Made by a program: the position numbers and the translations under genes. Of a stretch of DNA of 64,000 bases, positions 45,053 to 58,749 are shown piece by piece; the stretch's first letter is position 1; each line of letters starts with the position of its first letter. Under the pieces are notes generated by a model. It saw only the letters and a program-made list of their open reading frames with translations. It searched no databases and was not told the origin of the DNA. This DNA is from Diadophis punctatus similis (Eukaryota; Chordata; Lepidosauria; Squamata; Dipsadidae): NCBI GenBank assembly GCA_023053685.1, contig JALIGW010000001.1, forward strand, positions 47,969,859-48,033,858, given 5' to 3'.

Positions 45053-45454
45053 TCCAGTCCCAAATTGGGCTTGAACTTATGAGAAATTTCACCAGTCCTA
45101 TCAAGCCTGGTTTTGCTTTTACAAAATTTATCTGTTAATTTTGTCTGACAGAGCCATTCACTTTAACCCAAATTTAAGTTCAGTTAGAATAAATGCAGTT
45201 AGTGAATTGGTCAAGAGCAATTATTATTCTTTGCAAGAACTTGAAAATAAGGTTAATTGCGTGATCCAAGAATTCCCCTGTTATTTACTTTCTGCTATGA
45301 ATGCTTACCTTTCTATGTATGTGTGAACCCAATACTGGCTTGACATACAGTACTATTATAGTTATGTATTGCTGGATTCTGCATTTGAGAGGTTTTATGC
45401 AACCCAAGCTGCTGCTTGTTTCTCATTAAGATTATGATTTTTAAAATTTGTTTC

Positions 45455-45682
45455 TTATTTTTATAAATAATTCAGAGTGACAAACATTGCTAATACTCCT
45501 TCATCTTCCTATTTTCCCCACAATAACAACCCTGTAAGATGTGTTGAGCTGAGAGAGAGAGAGTGCCTGGACTGAAATCACCCAACATGGCTTTCATGCC
45601 TAAAGCAGGACTAGTACTCACAGGTCTCTTGGTTTCTAGGCAAGCACCTTTACCAGTAGACCAAACTGGCTCTCATAATTTT
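45455..45682 (-). mobile_element. tRNA-derived SINE (GAGAGCCAGTTTGGT family)
   Basis: On the minus strand the head reads GAGAGCCAGTTTGGTCTACTG with ACCTGTGAGTACTAGTCC. The body is GAAAGCCATGTTGGGTGATT and the 3' part CAGGGTTGTTATTGTGGGGA. A diverged + copy is at 13950. Confidence 0.75.
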
Positions 45683-45685
45683 CAT

Positions 45686-48553
45686 TGATTTTAATTATTA
45701 AATCTATTAATTATGTAATAATAATTTAATAATTCCATTACCATTTAATAATTTAAATCAGTTCTCATAATATTGCAATGTAGTTCTTACTTGTTTAAAT
45801 ATGAGAATTAAGTAATATTTGGAATAAATAAAATATTTTGTAAACACTAATAAATTAATATTAATAAAATACAGTTGGAATGGTTTTCTTCCAAAGGAAA
45901 GGCTTTTACAGCCTTTTGAGAAAAGCACTTCCACGTATATGCATTTTTTCAATTTTTGACAGGTTTTTTAAAAAAAGTTTAATAGATAACAAGCAGAATA
46001 GACGTTGGAATGATTGTGACATGGACACACACTGGAAAGAAAATAGTGTATCCCTTGATCTTTGTCACATAGCTATATGTAACTTGCTCTTTGTTTTGAT
46101 TCTTTGTATAAAAATAGAAAGCTAGACATTTTCATGGTAAAATAAGAATAATATTTTAAAAATAATTTGCAGACTAGTTTTAGAAATAAGACATGAAAGC
46201 ATGATTTGCTCTGAGATTACCAGAGTGTCTTGGCTGTTCAGGCTTCTGTTGAATGGAATTATTTTGGACAGGCATTGCATTTACAACTGATCTGGAAGAC
46301 TGCAATTTTAAATCAAGGAAAGCTGTGTAGATTTATAAGCAGCTATACTAATCTATATTTATATATTCTCATTATGCAGTGGGATTTGTTGCTCTGAAGT
46401 CTGCAAAAGTTCTGGAATAGCTGCCTTCAATTTTTACCTCAGATTTGGCTTCCTTATTCCGTGAAGCCTTGTAGCTAAAAACTATTATGTGTACTAGAAA
46501 GGAAACAAAATGACTCTTTTGAATTAGAATGTTGATTAGCCATCTATTGTTTTCATTGAATAAATTGTGGTGAGGGAAGCTTTGAGATCATCCTATTTAA
46601 TTCTAGGAGCTAGAGCAGGTTATATTGGAGCACAGGCATTATCATTCCCCAACATGCAGTTAAGGTGTATAGAGATTGACATTTGACAACTGCAGGAGGA
46701 CCATAATCCACGATGTACAGATTTGGCTTACATTATTTACCATTAATTACAATTATTTAGAATTGTAATATCTAGTGAGATGGACTGATGCAATAGCATT
46801 CATAAAATATGTAAGAAACCTCCAGTGTTCTACTCAGTAGCAGAAACACATGTTGAAAATACCATTGTTAGTTCTGCTCTACTTCCAGGTTTTCTTTAAT
46901 CTGAACCATTTTTTAAAAGATGAGAAATAAAGCATCAATAACCATGATGATCAAATGAGACATTTCAAGGATTATCATTGTGGAAATGATTTTGTCCTGG
47001 GTTGGCCAATACATTACAGAGAATATGACAGCAGCCTCCAAGAGGTAGATGTTAGCACCAGTAAAATGGAAAGCTGTTGTCAGTTAACATGTACATGTTT
47101 TCTTACGATTTGAAAGCACCATTAGCAATGGTCATTTGAAATCTACACCTGGGCAATTTCACATAATTGTATAAAAGTGGAAGTGTTAGATATGTTCATA
47201 CTAATTATTATGCTGAGGAATAGCAGTAAAAGGCCACTAAGAGGTTTATGTAAAAGCTAGCATTTTCCTTTTAAGCTTGTTAAATTAAAAGGAGTAATAA
47301 ATTAGACATTCAGCTGACATGAATGAAGAGTATAAAATTTTGAAAAGATCTGATCATGGACAAATAGGTGAGCTAAGTAAATGCCTGCCACTGGATGAAA
47401 TCAGAATTAAAATTGACTGTGGGTAATTTGTAAATCAAACTGCAGAAATAAGATCTTCTGAACAACAGGAAACTGTTCCACGAGTACTTAAAATTATCTG
47501 AGATGACTAACTAACCTTAGGTAGAACTGCCCAATAACTCTCACAGGGAATGAATGATTTTTAGTCTAGTCATTTGAGGGTGAAGGGCTTGTACACAAAT
47601 ATGATTTTCTTTAACATCATTTGTTTAGAAATTTTCTTCTCTAAAAAAATCAGGTGTAAATTTTAGGCACTCCTAATAGGACAGATTCTTAACTGTTTTG
47701 TATTGATTCAGTTCCTTACTTTATAGGGAACTTTTATCCAAGGCTTTTTCAACTGCTAAGAGGAATGTAGTTTCATTAATATACTAAAATATTCAAACTG
47801 TTTGAAATGGATTTATCAAGTAAAAGATAATCCCCATTAGGAGGGGAAAACTCCTTACAGTAGTGGATCATCATATGATAATGCATAAATATAGAAGGTC
47901 TGAAAAATTGTCAGTTCCTGATATGTATGTCTGTCAAGTCCTGTTGAATTTGGTAGGCTTATGGATCATCTTGTTCATATTATGTTCTGCCTCCACTCTG
48001 AGAAAAGAGAGTGGTAGCAGAACATTTATCAGTGCATAATTCAATCATGGATTGTTGCAAGCAATTTAGTTCCTAAGAATTTTGAAATTATATTTCATTT
48101 GGACATCTTATGTATGCTTAATATTTTTCAACATCTATTTCAGTATCTATTCATGGGTAATTTTTCTACACTATATAATTTATTTTTTGTTTACACCATA
48201 GTTGATAAGGAGTAATACAAGTACATTAGATGTGCTATTTGCAAAGCTGTCTTCTTGCATAGTCTTGAACTACACATTAACTCAAAGCTTCTTTCTATGT
48301 GATTGTTGGTCAGTGTAATCAGGCCAGAACTAATTTATGTATTCAAGAATGACTAATTTATTCCTGCAAGGCTAGTATAAGATGAAATTTGAAGATTCTT
48401 TAGATGCAGGGTGAAGATGGATTAGCATCCTACTGCAAAAGAAGGTGGGCAGTAGATTAAGAGCAATGGAAATACGTTTCTAATTAGGAATTGTGGACTT
48501 TGCCATCTGTAGTTCATATTCATTTCCATTTTATGAAACTTTGCTATTGATTT
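45686..48553. other. AT-rich intronic sequence, no gene recognised
   Basis: 2.9 kb without recognisable repeats, RNA genes or long frames. Confidence 0.55.
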
Positions 48554-48554
48554 G

Positions 48555-48559
48555 AGTGT

Positions 48560-48613
<54 letters not shown>
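48555..48613. repeat. (TG)n microsatellite, 59 bp
   Basis: TG dinucleotides with one interruption near the left end. Confidence 0.96.
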
Positions 48614-48618
<5 letters not shown>

Positions 48619-48644
48619 GTTTTGTATATGATTCATATTTATCC

Positions 48645-48856
48645 AGACCCAGGCTTTCCTGAAACCTGGAGAGGGCGAAAAACGGCCCAACCAGCCTACC
48701 GGAAGTCTGGAGGCTTCAGTGAGGCCTGCACGCATGCACATGGGGGCAGCACGGGTGTGTGTGCACGCATGCATCGGGGGAGGGCATTGCATTGTGGGTG
48801 TGGGCATGCACGCGCGCCTTTTTGGCACCCTAGCAAAAAGGTTCACCATCACCGGA
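48645..48856 (-). mobile_element. Partial hAT-like element, CAGTGATGGCGAACC family
   Basis: The right end reads AAAAAGGTTCACCATCAC. The interior (CCTGAAACCTGGAGAGGGCG, CTACCGGAAGTCTGGAGGCT) matches 25425-25953 in reverse orientation. The other terminus is missing. Confidence 0.7.
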
Positions 48857-48859
48857 ATA

Positions 48860-50240
48860 CTCCATCTACTGATCATATTTGGCTGGAGATGAAAACCTTT
48901 TATGTAAATCTCAGTCCAAGGATCTGAGTTGTTGTCAGTGTGCCACTGAAGCCTCCTAGGGCATTTTCTGAAGTTTGTGGGAAACATCTATCAGTTCCTT
49001 TAAATAAAAGTTTAGAAGTTATACAGAGGAACAGAAAATCAATGTTAGCTTTAGCTCTGTTCACCTCATGAAATAAAAGAATTGGAGGAGAATCAATGTA
49101 ATCTTAAATGAGAATTATTTTCTGTTGGTTATTTTTCTTGTGGTGTTCTTAATATTCAGGCTTTACAAGGAAAATGTATGTTGCGCTCATAGTGGACACT
49201 ATTCTGGCCTTGCTTTTTTTTTAGAAAAGCATTTCTAAAATGGTTTGTTCATTTCTGAAGTAGATTCTAAAATGTTAATTCTGAAATAGATACTGAGTTA
49301 GCCACTGTCTGTAGAGCCCAATTCTCAGTCTTCCCAAACTTAACTTGTTTTGCCAGAACCATGTGATAAAGTTACTACTGGGAGAAGCAGAAGCATAAAT
49401 TTAATAAATAAATAAAATAATTGGATTATCTTAGTAATAACCACATCTTACAAAACCTTGTAATTTGTTTTCATAATACAAAGAGCATTTAGGCTTAACA
49501 CTTAGGAAAGATTATAGTTAAAAGAATTTTTTTTTCAGATGATGCAGTTAAACTACCAAATAGTAAAAAGTTGGGGAACATTAGAAAACAGAATGAGGGA
49601 GGCACAACGTAGACATACATTTCCAACTAAAGTCAATAAGATCAATTTATTGATTAGATCCTTCATTTTGTGCAGAAGTTTTATGCAGAAAAATCTGCTC
49701 TCCAAATAATCAGGCCTGAATATTAGCCTAGCCAGCTCGCTAATATCTTTTTATGACTGGATGGTATCATTTGAGTGGGCACCATGAATTGTTTCTAATT
49801 GTTGTATTTTAACTTTTTTTATGCCACCTAGAGTCTTTGATGTGAGATGGTTGGCTATATAAGTCTATTAAATAAATTCAGCATGTATGCAAGAAATAAA
49901 ATATTCAGGTGAATCTTCATTAGTTTATTGGAGTTTCCAGCTGGTAAAAAAACCCAGTTCCTTGATGTAGTGTTGTTTAACCAAGCATGAAAAAAAATCT
50001 CAATTTCTGCCTAGAATTTTTTTTATCCTTAAACATTTTTACCTTACATTTTATGAGAATCAGTTGGTTTAGAATGAATATGTCACGATGAAAAAGGAAT
50101 TAACTTTAAAATACATGTTTGGGAAGCAAAGATAATACCTGTCTGTTCTTGATTTCCAGAAAAATGTTCTTAGCAGCTTCTTCATTTGTTCAGGGGATAG
50201 ACATTTGTCACAGCAGTTATTCCATTCAGTAATGCAAGAT
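48860..50240. other. Intronic sequence with a decayed LINE 3' end at 49795-49880
   Basis: AT-rich. The stretch TTTATGCCACCTAGAGTCTT with GGCTATATAAGTCTATTAAA at 49815-49875 looks like an old L2-like 3' terminus on the plus strand. Nothing else was recognised. Confidence 0.4.
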
Positions 50241-50284
50241 AACAGCATAACACTCTAAACAGTCCCTCACTAAGTTTCTAGCAA

Positions 50285-50525
50285 ATAGGATTTGGAACTA
50301 ATCCTTGTTTATAATTCAGTTGTGGAACCTGCCCTGTGGAATTATCTTTCTCCTCCCAAGAATCAACTGGTTCCAGTGCTTGTAACCTTCAGAAAGGTTG
50401 TGATGACCTGGTACAAGATGTTTGGTGAGCTCATCTTGGAAAGTGGGGTGTCTGTTGGTTTGCCCCACATGAATTTTGTTCTGGATTTGTTATTGTTGGG
50501 ATATTGTGATTGTTTTTATTGATCC
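50285..50525 (+). mobile_element. Old LINE ORF2 C-terminal relic (L2-like)
   Basis: The frame contains VVEPALWNYLSPPKNQLVPV and LVTFRKVVMTWYK, matching in pattern the C-terminus of the L2-like element at 31116-31553 (APSLWNQLPPEI...LLAFRKAIKTWLF). It is strongly diverged, so an old insertion. Confidence 0.6.
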
Positions 50526-52320
50526 ACCCATTTTTGTGAGTTGAATAGCCATATAATCTCTCTTCCTTCTTATATGACTGTTCATAGTGACAAAGCATTT
50601 TTTGAAAAATGTAGCACTCTTTCCTGAAATCAAATTTCTATGCATAGGAATAGACAAACTATCCCTGGATTAGAACATCTATAAGGCTCAACACCATAAC
50701 CTGTAGACACATTTTATGGATGAAGTTTTCTCAGAGACTGGGAGGTCACCTTTATCTATCCATTTTTAAAGTTTCACCTGCACCACAAGTCCTATTTTAT
50801 TTATTTATTTATTTTAAAAAACTGTCAATTGTAATGATTTCTACAAGATGTGCTTATTTCCTATTGACTTCATGGATGCACCAGCATAGTTCCTTGGCAG
50901 TAACACTGAAGTGATTTATCACTATCTTCTTCCAGCTTCTTTTTCAATAACATTAGTGTTAGTTGTTTCCGACATAGCTACAATCCAGACCTGACCATGG
51001 CCTATCTTGTCAGAAAAGTTGTGAAGCTTGACTCCTAGTTGCTATAGTTTATTTGTGGTATCATGTGGGTAGGTTGCCACTACCTCCTTCCAGGCATTGT
51101 TTTGATTTACCTGTCTAGCTACCAGTACTGGAATTCCCCAGTGATTTCCCTCAGTCAGGTATTCACCAGGACCAACTCTGCTTAGCTTCTGAAATTAGCC
51201 AAGTTTGTCTAAATGCTGCCATCTGCTGAGGATAAACATGTATATGCCCACACTTTTTTTTTCTTCTCCCCAATGTTCTATATATCATCTTCTCCTTCCA
51301 CATCTGTTTCACTTCCCTGGATTTCAAAATCCCTGGTTATGTAAACATTTTCGAGATACATGGAAATTAGAGGCACTATTGCAATGTCTTCCATTTTGTG
51401 AGATTTCATGACAGTATCATAGTTTATTAAATCAAAAACTTCTGAATCAGTTGACTGTCACATCTCCTTGTAGTCTTCCATGGCAATTACCAAGACTGTT
51501 CCACTAACAAAATTTGATCTAATTTGAATTAAAATGACTTTAGGTAACTGGTTTTATTAATAACACCTGGAATTGGGATGGTATCACCCCTTTTAGAATC
51601 TGGTTTATCATGAGTTAATCCTCCTCCTCCTAACTAACCTCCAGCGTTGCTTGACTTCCATCTTGGCTATTACCATGGAGAGCTGCCAGATGGTATTTTC
51701 ACATTACAGAAGAAGACCTGAACAAGTACTCACTGCTATTCTTGCCTATTGTTTTCTTCCAATTTTTGACGAAGTCCCTTGTGATAAGGAAGCATATGCC
51801 CGAACATTAAGCCCTCATGAGCAAAACATTTTACTGCCCTAGAGGTACTCATTTTCTGTTTTAAATGATGAACAATACAGCGTGCGTCCATTTCTCCATA
51901 TGGTAACTATTTTCTGAATTATTTTTGAGTGGAAATATCTGAATTTTTTCCTTCCCTTCTTTAATTATGCAAATTAAGGGAAAGATGTGAACTATGTTCA
52001 GCACTTAGTATTGGAAATATTAATATGAATCTTCTTTTCTGATTTCAGTATGATATCTTTGCTGTCCCTCATTAAATCAGTTTGAACACATTCATGAATA
52101 TCAATTAGTAGTCAGAAGACATGATGAAAACTCCTTAACACTTAACTGTGACTATCTTAGATCAAGCCAAGTCCAAAAATGCTATAGCATTCCTGGAAAT
52201 TTAGCACTCTGACAAATTGGCCATCAACAGGCACATAAACATAAACAACATTTACATATCACTCAAAAGAGATAATCAAAATGCCAAATAGGAAACAAAA
52301 ATGCAAAAATACCTCCACAC
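50526..52320. other. Intronic sequence, no gene recognised
   Basis: AT-rich. The 63-codon frame at 51651-51842 has no recognisable domain. Confidence 0.45.
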
Positions 52321-52333
52321 CAACAGTCAACAC

Positions 52334-52461
52334 CACTGTTCCCTCTATGGTGCGCGGCCTGCAGAGGCTGCGTACCTGTGCGCCCGCGCACATGAAAGGG
52401 GGACGCCGCGCGGCAGTTTTTAACTGCCGCGCTCCATTTTCTAATTTTACAGGGAACATTG
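52334..52461. mobile_element. hAT-like MITE, CACTGTTCCCTCTA-type ends
   Basis: The left end is CACTGTTCCCTCTATGG and the right end TTTACAGGGAACATTG. It is flanked by a perfect 8 bp duplication GTCAACAC (52326-52333 and 52462-52469). The interior GCGCGGC palindromes are CpG-rich. Confidence 0.85.
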
Positions 52462-52463
52462 GT

Positions 52464-52745
52464 CAACACCCAAGTTTGAGACCCAAGCACCACGCAACTG
52501 GGTAAGTTCCCATTACTTGCCTCAACTCCTGAAACCAGTAGTTCAAAAGGATGCAAATGCAAGTAGCTAAATAGGTATCACTTTGTTGTAAGAGCTCTCT
52601 GAAATCATATTGACTACATGATTGCAGAAATGTCTTTTGACAGCAGTGGCTCAATGGCCTTAAAACAGAGGTGAGCATTGGCCCCTATAGTTAACAATGA
52701 CTAGCGGAGTGAAATCTGCAGGGACTCATTTACCTTACCTTATTG
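52464..52745 (+). mobile_element. Sauria-like SINE, 5' truncated
   Basis: GTTTGAGACCCAAGCACC, GAGCATTGGCCCCTATAGTTA, ACAATGACTAGCGGAGT and a TTTACCTTACCTTATT tail match the copy at 29733-30062. The head is replaced by the hAT-like MITE that ends at 52461. Confidence 0.72.
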
Positions 52746-55540
52746 TGTAGCTGATGTAAGTCTCTGAAAGAAACCATTGAGAGGTGATGGTGAGGCTCAA
52801 ACTGGCTTTCCCCCCCTGAAATCTTGAATTAAAAGATGACCATGCATAATAAATGATACCAAATGTTCTGTGGAGAAATAGGGAGGCATCTAGTGCTCAT
52901 TTTAAAAAGCTTTTTCCTGTTAAGAGATGAATAAGATGCTAAACAGTCGACAATGTTTGCATAAAGATTTAATGTAGTCTCTGACCTTGTTCTACAGCTG
53001 TAACACCAACTCATAAGGTTACTTTCAGTTCCAGGGCATGAACAGGAGAAGCACCTTGTAGTTGTGAGTGGATATAATCCAGAAAGCTGGCATTTATCCC
53101 CAAAAATGTAAATGCCTTGGATAATATGGATGTATCCGGGGAATCCCTCCATTTAGCAAGGAGCTGCCCATCGATAGTGGTATCTTCTTTTATCTCTGTT
53201 TCACAAGCTCCCCAGCAAGAACTGGACTTGAGCTTGAATCAGTAATAGCTTTTCTGATCTTGAATAACGTAGTGTACATTGGTGGTTGGTTATGATACAA
53301 AGTAGTTAGAAGTCAGAGAGTTTCTTCAAAGTCCATCGTAAGAAAGGTGGGGTACAAAGAATTAAAAAGCATAAAAATACATCAAAATAAAATTACATTA
53401 AAAAATTACATCCCCACCCCATATGTAGTTCAAATCATACACCTAGTCATAATGAGATTTGTTTTCTTGTGGATCCAGCCATTATAGTAAACGAATCTAT
53501 GTTAATGCAGTGTAATGTATGGCTTATTTCACAAGTTATTGTTATTTGTTTTCTGGGAATCCTTCTCCCTCTTCTTCTCCATTAGTATATGATGTATCTG
53601 GGATTCTTTTTACAGAGCTTTTAAAAATAATAGTCAGCAGAATAGAAATTTATAGTTTGGTTTTTGATTACTAACATTGATTAATTTGAGAGCAGAAGTA
53701 CAAATGCCTCTATCTTGCTAAGTTATAGGAACATAATAGATAAAATTGCTACTACTATCAATCAGTTGCACTCCTGGGACTGCATATTATATAACTCTAT
53801 TCTACTTTAAAAAAAATATGGACAGGTGACGCCTTCAAATTCATTTCTGATGAGGGTGTTGAATGAGATAGCAGGGCACAATTACTCATCTTTAAAGAGT
53901 GTAGATTTTAACCAATTACAGTGGAATTAAAATTAACACTTTACAATTGTCAAAGAATTTGATTGAAGATGCACCTCTGTGGTGTAGTGGGGGGAAAAAC
54001 TTGGACTGAGTTTATTTTTTTATATGTGAGCTTGCTAGGACTAGACCATAAATTCCATCAGGCGGTCTTCATAGCCAATGAGTGGAGCATTTTAGTAAAA
54101 ACAAAACAACACAATATTGCAACTATTTTAAAAGCCATAATATGAAGAAATCAAAGTGGAAATTGTTTTCTAGTGAAGAAAAATTGATGTTTATCTCTTT
54201 TAAAAGAGAAAAATTTATCACTATTTCTACTTCCCAACTTCATTGTTGAAAAATTAATTAGAACGACAGTTGACTAGCTCAGAAGTAGCTTGTAATTGTT
54301 CTGAAGAATTAATTTTCTTCACTTTCCAGTGTTAGTTTATCAGTTTCAGCTTTACTCTTAACAATCTTTACGTCAAAAAAGCATTGCATCACCAACTGGA
54401 TGAAAAATTCTAGGAGCTCCAGATCCAACCCAACTTGGGGAAATTTGGCTAGATGCTTAATATTTTTTGTCTGGTAATTTTTAAAAGTTTCTTTGTAAAG
54501 ATGGAATTCACATGGATAATGCTTGCTTTTTCAGGAATAAGCCCTGTTTACTTGCAAGTTTGATTATGTCCTTCTGTGGCAGCAGTATCAGCATTTACCA
54601 GGCATGTATAGGACAAAAGATAACCAGAACAGAGAGGTAACACTGAAAGCATCTAACTATTCACTCCAAATGTTTTGGGCTACAATTTGTATCATTTCCA
54701 GCTAGCATTTCTAATGGTAAGGGACTATAAAACCCAGTGCTATTTTTTTTAATGCAAGTTACATACTTCAGGTAATTGCCTTTTCCCAATAAAAATTTAA
54801 TTGCATTTGTTGTCACCATTGAGTAGTTTTATTAAACTTTTTATCAGTTGTGAGTTATAATTGATGGATATATATATTCTCAAAATACATCTTTATTTGC
54901 AAAGAACATGAGTATTCATCCAACACTCGTCAATCCCAGAACTATTTATAACATAGCCAAAATGCTTACTTTCAGTTTGCAACTTTTGCTTTGATTGTGC
55001 ATGCTTCCAATATCACCAGTTTAATTTAACATAATCAAGCTTTTTAAAAGGTATGAGAATGTAGTAATGGTGATGTTCTTTGGTGCAAAAGATCATTTCC
55101 CCAAAATGACATCTTTTCTAGTAACATAGCCACATTTGCACAAGAACAGTGGATACAAAATATGAAAGTAGTTTATGTCTAATTAATCTTGTTATTTTAC
55201 CATAAATAATATCCTTGTCATGGGCGCAGAAAAAAGTTTTATGGAATACAATCTGTCTGTTTCTTGCTACCCATTTTAAAAAAGGAGAGAAGAGGAAACA
55301 CACCAAGAGGCAAATAATTGTAAATCAGTTTCACCATTTTCATTTATCATGTTTATAGGCGTTTGGAAAGAAAACTAATTAAAATCATTACAAATTCTTT
55401 TTGGTTTAGCCCATATTAAAATCCTCTTGAATGTATAATTAGTATCATTAATATGACAAGAAAAAAGTAGACTGAAGTTTTCCAGCATATTTTCCGTGTT
55501 AACCACTTCAGATACTATAGATGCAAAGTCTCAAAACTGT
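52746..55540. other. AT-rich intronic sequence, no gene recognised
   Basis: 2.8 kb; nothing recognised. Confidence 0.5.
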
Positions 55541-55544
55541 TTTT

Positions 55545-55640
55545 CAAAAGGCAACTGGACTTAGTTTTTTTCCTTGAAGATGTTTCGCTTCTCATCCGAG
55601 ATGCTTCTTCAGAACTGCACCTTTGGGGACAACCATGACC
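55545..55640. repeat. Dispersed repeat (GAAGATGTTTCGCTTCTCATC motif)
   Basis: The phrase CTTGAAGATGTTTCGCTTCT, CATCCGAGATGCTTCTTCAG is a dispersed motif I have seen in many vertebrate repeats; the class is uncertain. Confidence 0.4.
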
Positions 55641-55831
55641 AGCTGCAGTTTTACTAGAGACCTTTAGGCTAAACAAATCGACCAACAGCACAGGATTATC
55701 CTGATAGTTGACAAACATTAAAACTACAACAGGAAGTAGTTTTAAGGAAAGTAGGTCAGTGGAAAAACAAGACCAATGTAGCGAAGAAAAATAATTTACA
55801 AGGTGAACAGTGTTTCTGGATACACGGTATA

Positions 55832-56227
55832 CAGGTAGTCCTCGACTTACAACAGTTCGCTTAGTGACCGTTTGAAGTTACAACCTTACTGAAAAAAGTG
55901 ACTTATGGCCATTTTTCACACTTATGACCGTTGCAGCATCTTCATGGTTACGTGATTTACATTTGGATGCATGGCAACTGACTCACATTTACGACGGTTG
56001 CAGTGTCTCGAGGTCATGTGATCACCTTTTGCAAATTTCTGACCAGCAAAGTCAATGGGGAAACCAGACTCGCTTAACAACCGCGTTACTGATTTAACAA
56101 CTGCAGTGATTCACTTAACAAAAGTGGCAAGAAAAGTCGTAAAATGGGGCAAAACTGACTTAACAAATTTCTCAATTAGCAACATAAATTTTGGCTTCAA
56201 TTGTGGTTGTACGTTGAGGGCTTCCTG
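55832..56227. mobile_element. Tigger-like MITE, uninterrupted 396 bp copy
   Basis: The left end is CAGGTAGTCCTCGACTTACA and the right end GTACGTTGAGGGCTTCCTG, with TA on both sides (55830-55831 and 56228-56229). It contains motifs repeated at both ends (CTTAACAA, GTGACTTATGGCC). It serves as the reference for the interrupted copies at 12173 and 35425. Confidence 0.82.
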
Positions 56228-56338
56228 TATTTATATTTTGTCTTTTTTTTTTCAATTAAAGCAGTTTTTTAAAAACATTTCTTTTTTTAAAAAAAATAAT
56301 TTAAAAAAAAAACATTTCTAAATATTAGTGTCCCAATG

Positions 56339-56340
<2 letters not shown>

Positions 56341-56370
<30 letters not shown>
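56341..56370. repeat. (GT)n microsatellite
   Basis: Fifteen GT dinucleotides. Confidence 0.95.
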
Positions 56371-56372
<2 letters not shown>

Positions 56373-56394
56373 CATTTTTTGCTGATAAATGGAA

Positions 56395-56580
56395 GATAAA
56401 GGGAGACTATTATAGATCTATTTCGAGCTATTTTGCTCTCGTCAGATAGCCATACCCTTAGTGGGATTTGAACCTGGGCAGTCTGCTTGTAAGGCAGCAG
56501 TTTTAACCTCTAGGCCACAAGGTTCTCTTCCCTATCAGCTCTTCACCAGGAAAGGGTTATAAGCCTTAGAGAGCATAGCC
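56395..56580 (-). mobile_element. Possible tRNA-like SINE or other repeat
   Basis: On the plus strand it reads GGGATTTGAACCTGGGCAGT, CTGCTTGTAAGGCAGCAG and TTTTAACCTCTAGGCCACAA. On the minus strand this looks like a tRNA-type A box and B box (GTTCAAATCCC). No tRNA cloverleaf was folded, so I do not call it a tRNA gene. Confidence 0.45.
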
Positions 56581-57590
56581 AATAAACCAATAGCAGGATA
56601 TTTTCCAATTTGTTTAGAAACATTCAACCAAAAGAATGGACTAATTGGACATTGCACTAATGAGTATAACATGTCAATTTGCTTGTAACACCATCATTTC
56701 TATTTCACTTGCTGAAATAGATTTCAGAGAAATTATGTGTTACAAAGAGGTATATCATATTTAAATTCTGTATTATCTTCCCAAAGTCTTGTCAAATTTT
56801 TCAAGAAACCCTATCATTTTGAATATAAAAATTAAAGGTCAGAGATCAGATACAACTGCTGTTAAGTTGTAATGAAATTGGCAGATGAAATGAAATGAAG
56901 TGTGCCTAAAATCAGTAAGATTCACTTACTTTGATCTATTTCTAGGGACCAGATTAAAGTGAGAGGAGTAGATGCATTTAAGACTTCTCAGTATATAAAT
57001 TGAGTAGTTTCTTTGGAAATATATATATATTGTTTTTAAGTGCTGGGATAATTTGTATTAGCAACTTTTTAAAGCTAATCCAACCTTCAACTTCTGAGTA
57101 GTAGGTCTGACACATAATATGCATTTAAATATTGTTTCATCTCATTTTTTAAAGATAATTTTTATGATACCAATTCAAGGTGTTGGTTCCGCCCACAAGT
57201 TCTTTTAGACTTGACAGTATTGCCATTTATCATGGAGTAAATGACTTTTAATCCTTGACTTGCAACTGCATCTGGGACTAGATTTCTGGTTGTAAATTGT
57301 TACAGCCTTATGTTAAGACACCTATGTGATTGTACCCAATTTTAGGACAATTTTTGTGAAAGTCATCCAAGGTTGTTAGACAAATATCATGGCTCTAAGT
57401 GTGAACGTATCCTTCTAGAATACTAGAACCCATTTAAAAAAACACACACAAATCGTAGTCAAGTAACCACAGGATCCCGCAACTAGTCATAAAAATGAAC
57501 CAGATGCCAAGCACCCTAAATATGGTTATGTGATTTTCAAATTTAAACACTACTCATCTTACTATTTAAGTGACTTTGGGAGGTTTACAG
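56581..57590. other. Intronic sequence, no gene recognised
   Basis: AT-rich. Positions 57230-57520 contain decayed phrases resembling the Tigger-like MITE (TGACTTTTAATCCTTGACTTG), too diverged to delimit. Confidence 0.4.
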
Positions 57591-57599
57591 ATAAAATCT

Positions 57600-58745
57600 A
57601 TAAAACCATATTAAAAGGCACATTTAAAAAACAGTTAAAATCAGAGTTAAAAGGCAGAGGGAGCCCCTTCAAGCCACCAACCCCCCCCCCAAGATTGCAT
57701 ATTATCTCCCATCCCCAATTCCCAGAGCTAATCCCAAAGGATACCATGGTTGATAGTATTGAAAGCTGCCGGAAGGTTAAGAAGAGCAAGGATGGATGAT
57801 TACCCAAATCCCACTCACTCCAGAGGTCATCCAAAACGAAACCAATGCCATTTGTGTGTCATATTTGCATATTTGACTGAAGGGGTCCAAATAATTAGTT
57901 TCATCCATGGTCCTCTGGAGCTGCAGCACCACCACCTTCCCTGGACAAAATTTACCCAGAACAATGGGATCAAATGATGGCTTCTTGAGAAGAAGGTACA
58001 CCAGTGCGTCTTTAAAAGGAGCCAGAAACTTCCCCTCCCTTAAAGATAAGTAAACCATTAGACTAGACCTACCCATATGTCACCTCCTGGGGGCATGAAT
58101 TTAGTTTACAGGTGGCCATATTAACAGTTCCTAGCTCCTTGTCCACTTCCTTAGGTCTAACAGGATGAAATATTCCAAGATAACTAGGTAAGTCCATTCC
58201 TCAGGCATCTTCAAAGGACCTGCAATACCCTTGGTCTCCAACTGAGTGGATCTGAGTGATTTTATCAGAAAATTCCTCTACATGACCCTGAAGGCAAACC
58301 TCCAAGCCCCCTTACCCAGAAGGATCTGGATAATCCTAAACAGAGCCAATGGGTGGCGTTCTGTGAAAACAGTAAGCATGTTTTGCCATTCTTAAACCAC
58401 ATGATAGGTCTTAATAGTGACTCTAAATTATGTTTGACCGTAGTTATCCCTTGTCTTATTCCAGAGGTACTCTAGATGTCTCTTGATGCTTTTTAGCTCC
58501 CATAGCTCCTTCATAAACCACAGTGAGTATCAGGGGTGATGGGCCAAGAGAGCTGTCATGGGCACAATCCTATCCAAGGCCTCATCCCACCTCCATATTT
58601 TTGGCAGCAACCAAGATCTCAGCAGGACCTTGCAGCAGAGCCTCATGTAGAACCTCCAGGAACCTTTGGACCCCCCACTGGGTCCATCAATCCTGGAGGT
58701 GGATCAATTGAATAGGTCCTGCCTCCCTGCAGCAGGAGGTTGCAT
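57600..58745 (-). mobile_element. L2-like LINE, decayed reverse-transcriptase region
   Basis: On the minus strand, 58076-57777 reads LLKKPSFDPIVLGKF, LQLQRTMDETNYLDPFSQ and TQMALVSFWMTSGV, which parallels LLKKPSLDPADLKNF...LDDTDFLDPFQSGF...TALVTLMDDLW of the 30952-33185 copy. Stops and frameshifts are frequent. The 5' part extends to about 58745. It is an older insertion than the 30952 copy. Confidence 0.8.
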
Positions 58746-58749
58746 AAGA

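Noticed and set aside
51651..51842. 63-codon frame beginning MTSILAITMESC
   Set aside because: No domain and no supporting splice or promoter signal; chance frame.
56455..56530. Possible tRNA gene
   Set aside because: It has tRNA-like boxes only; no convincing cloverleaf, and the wording fits a SINE.
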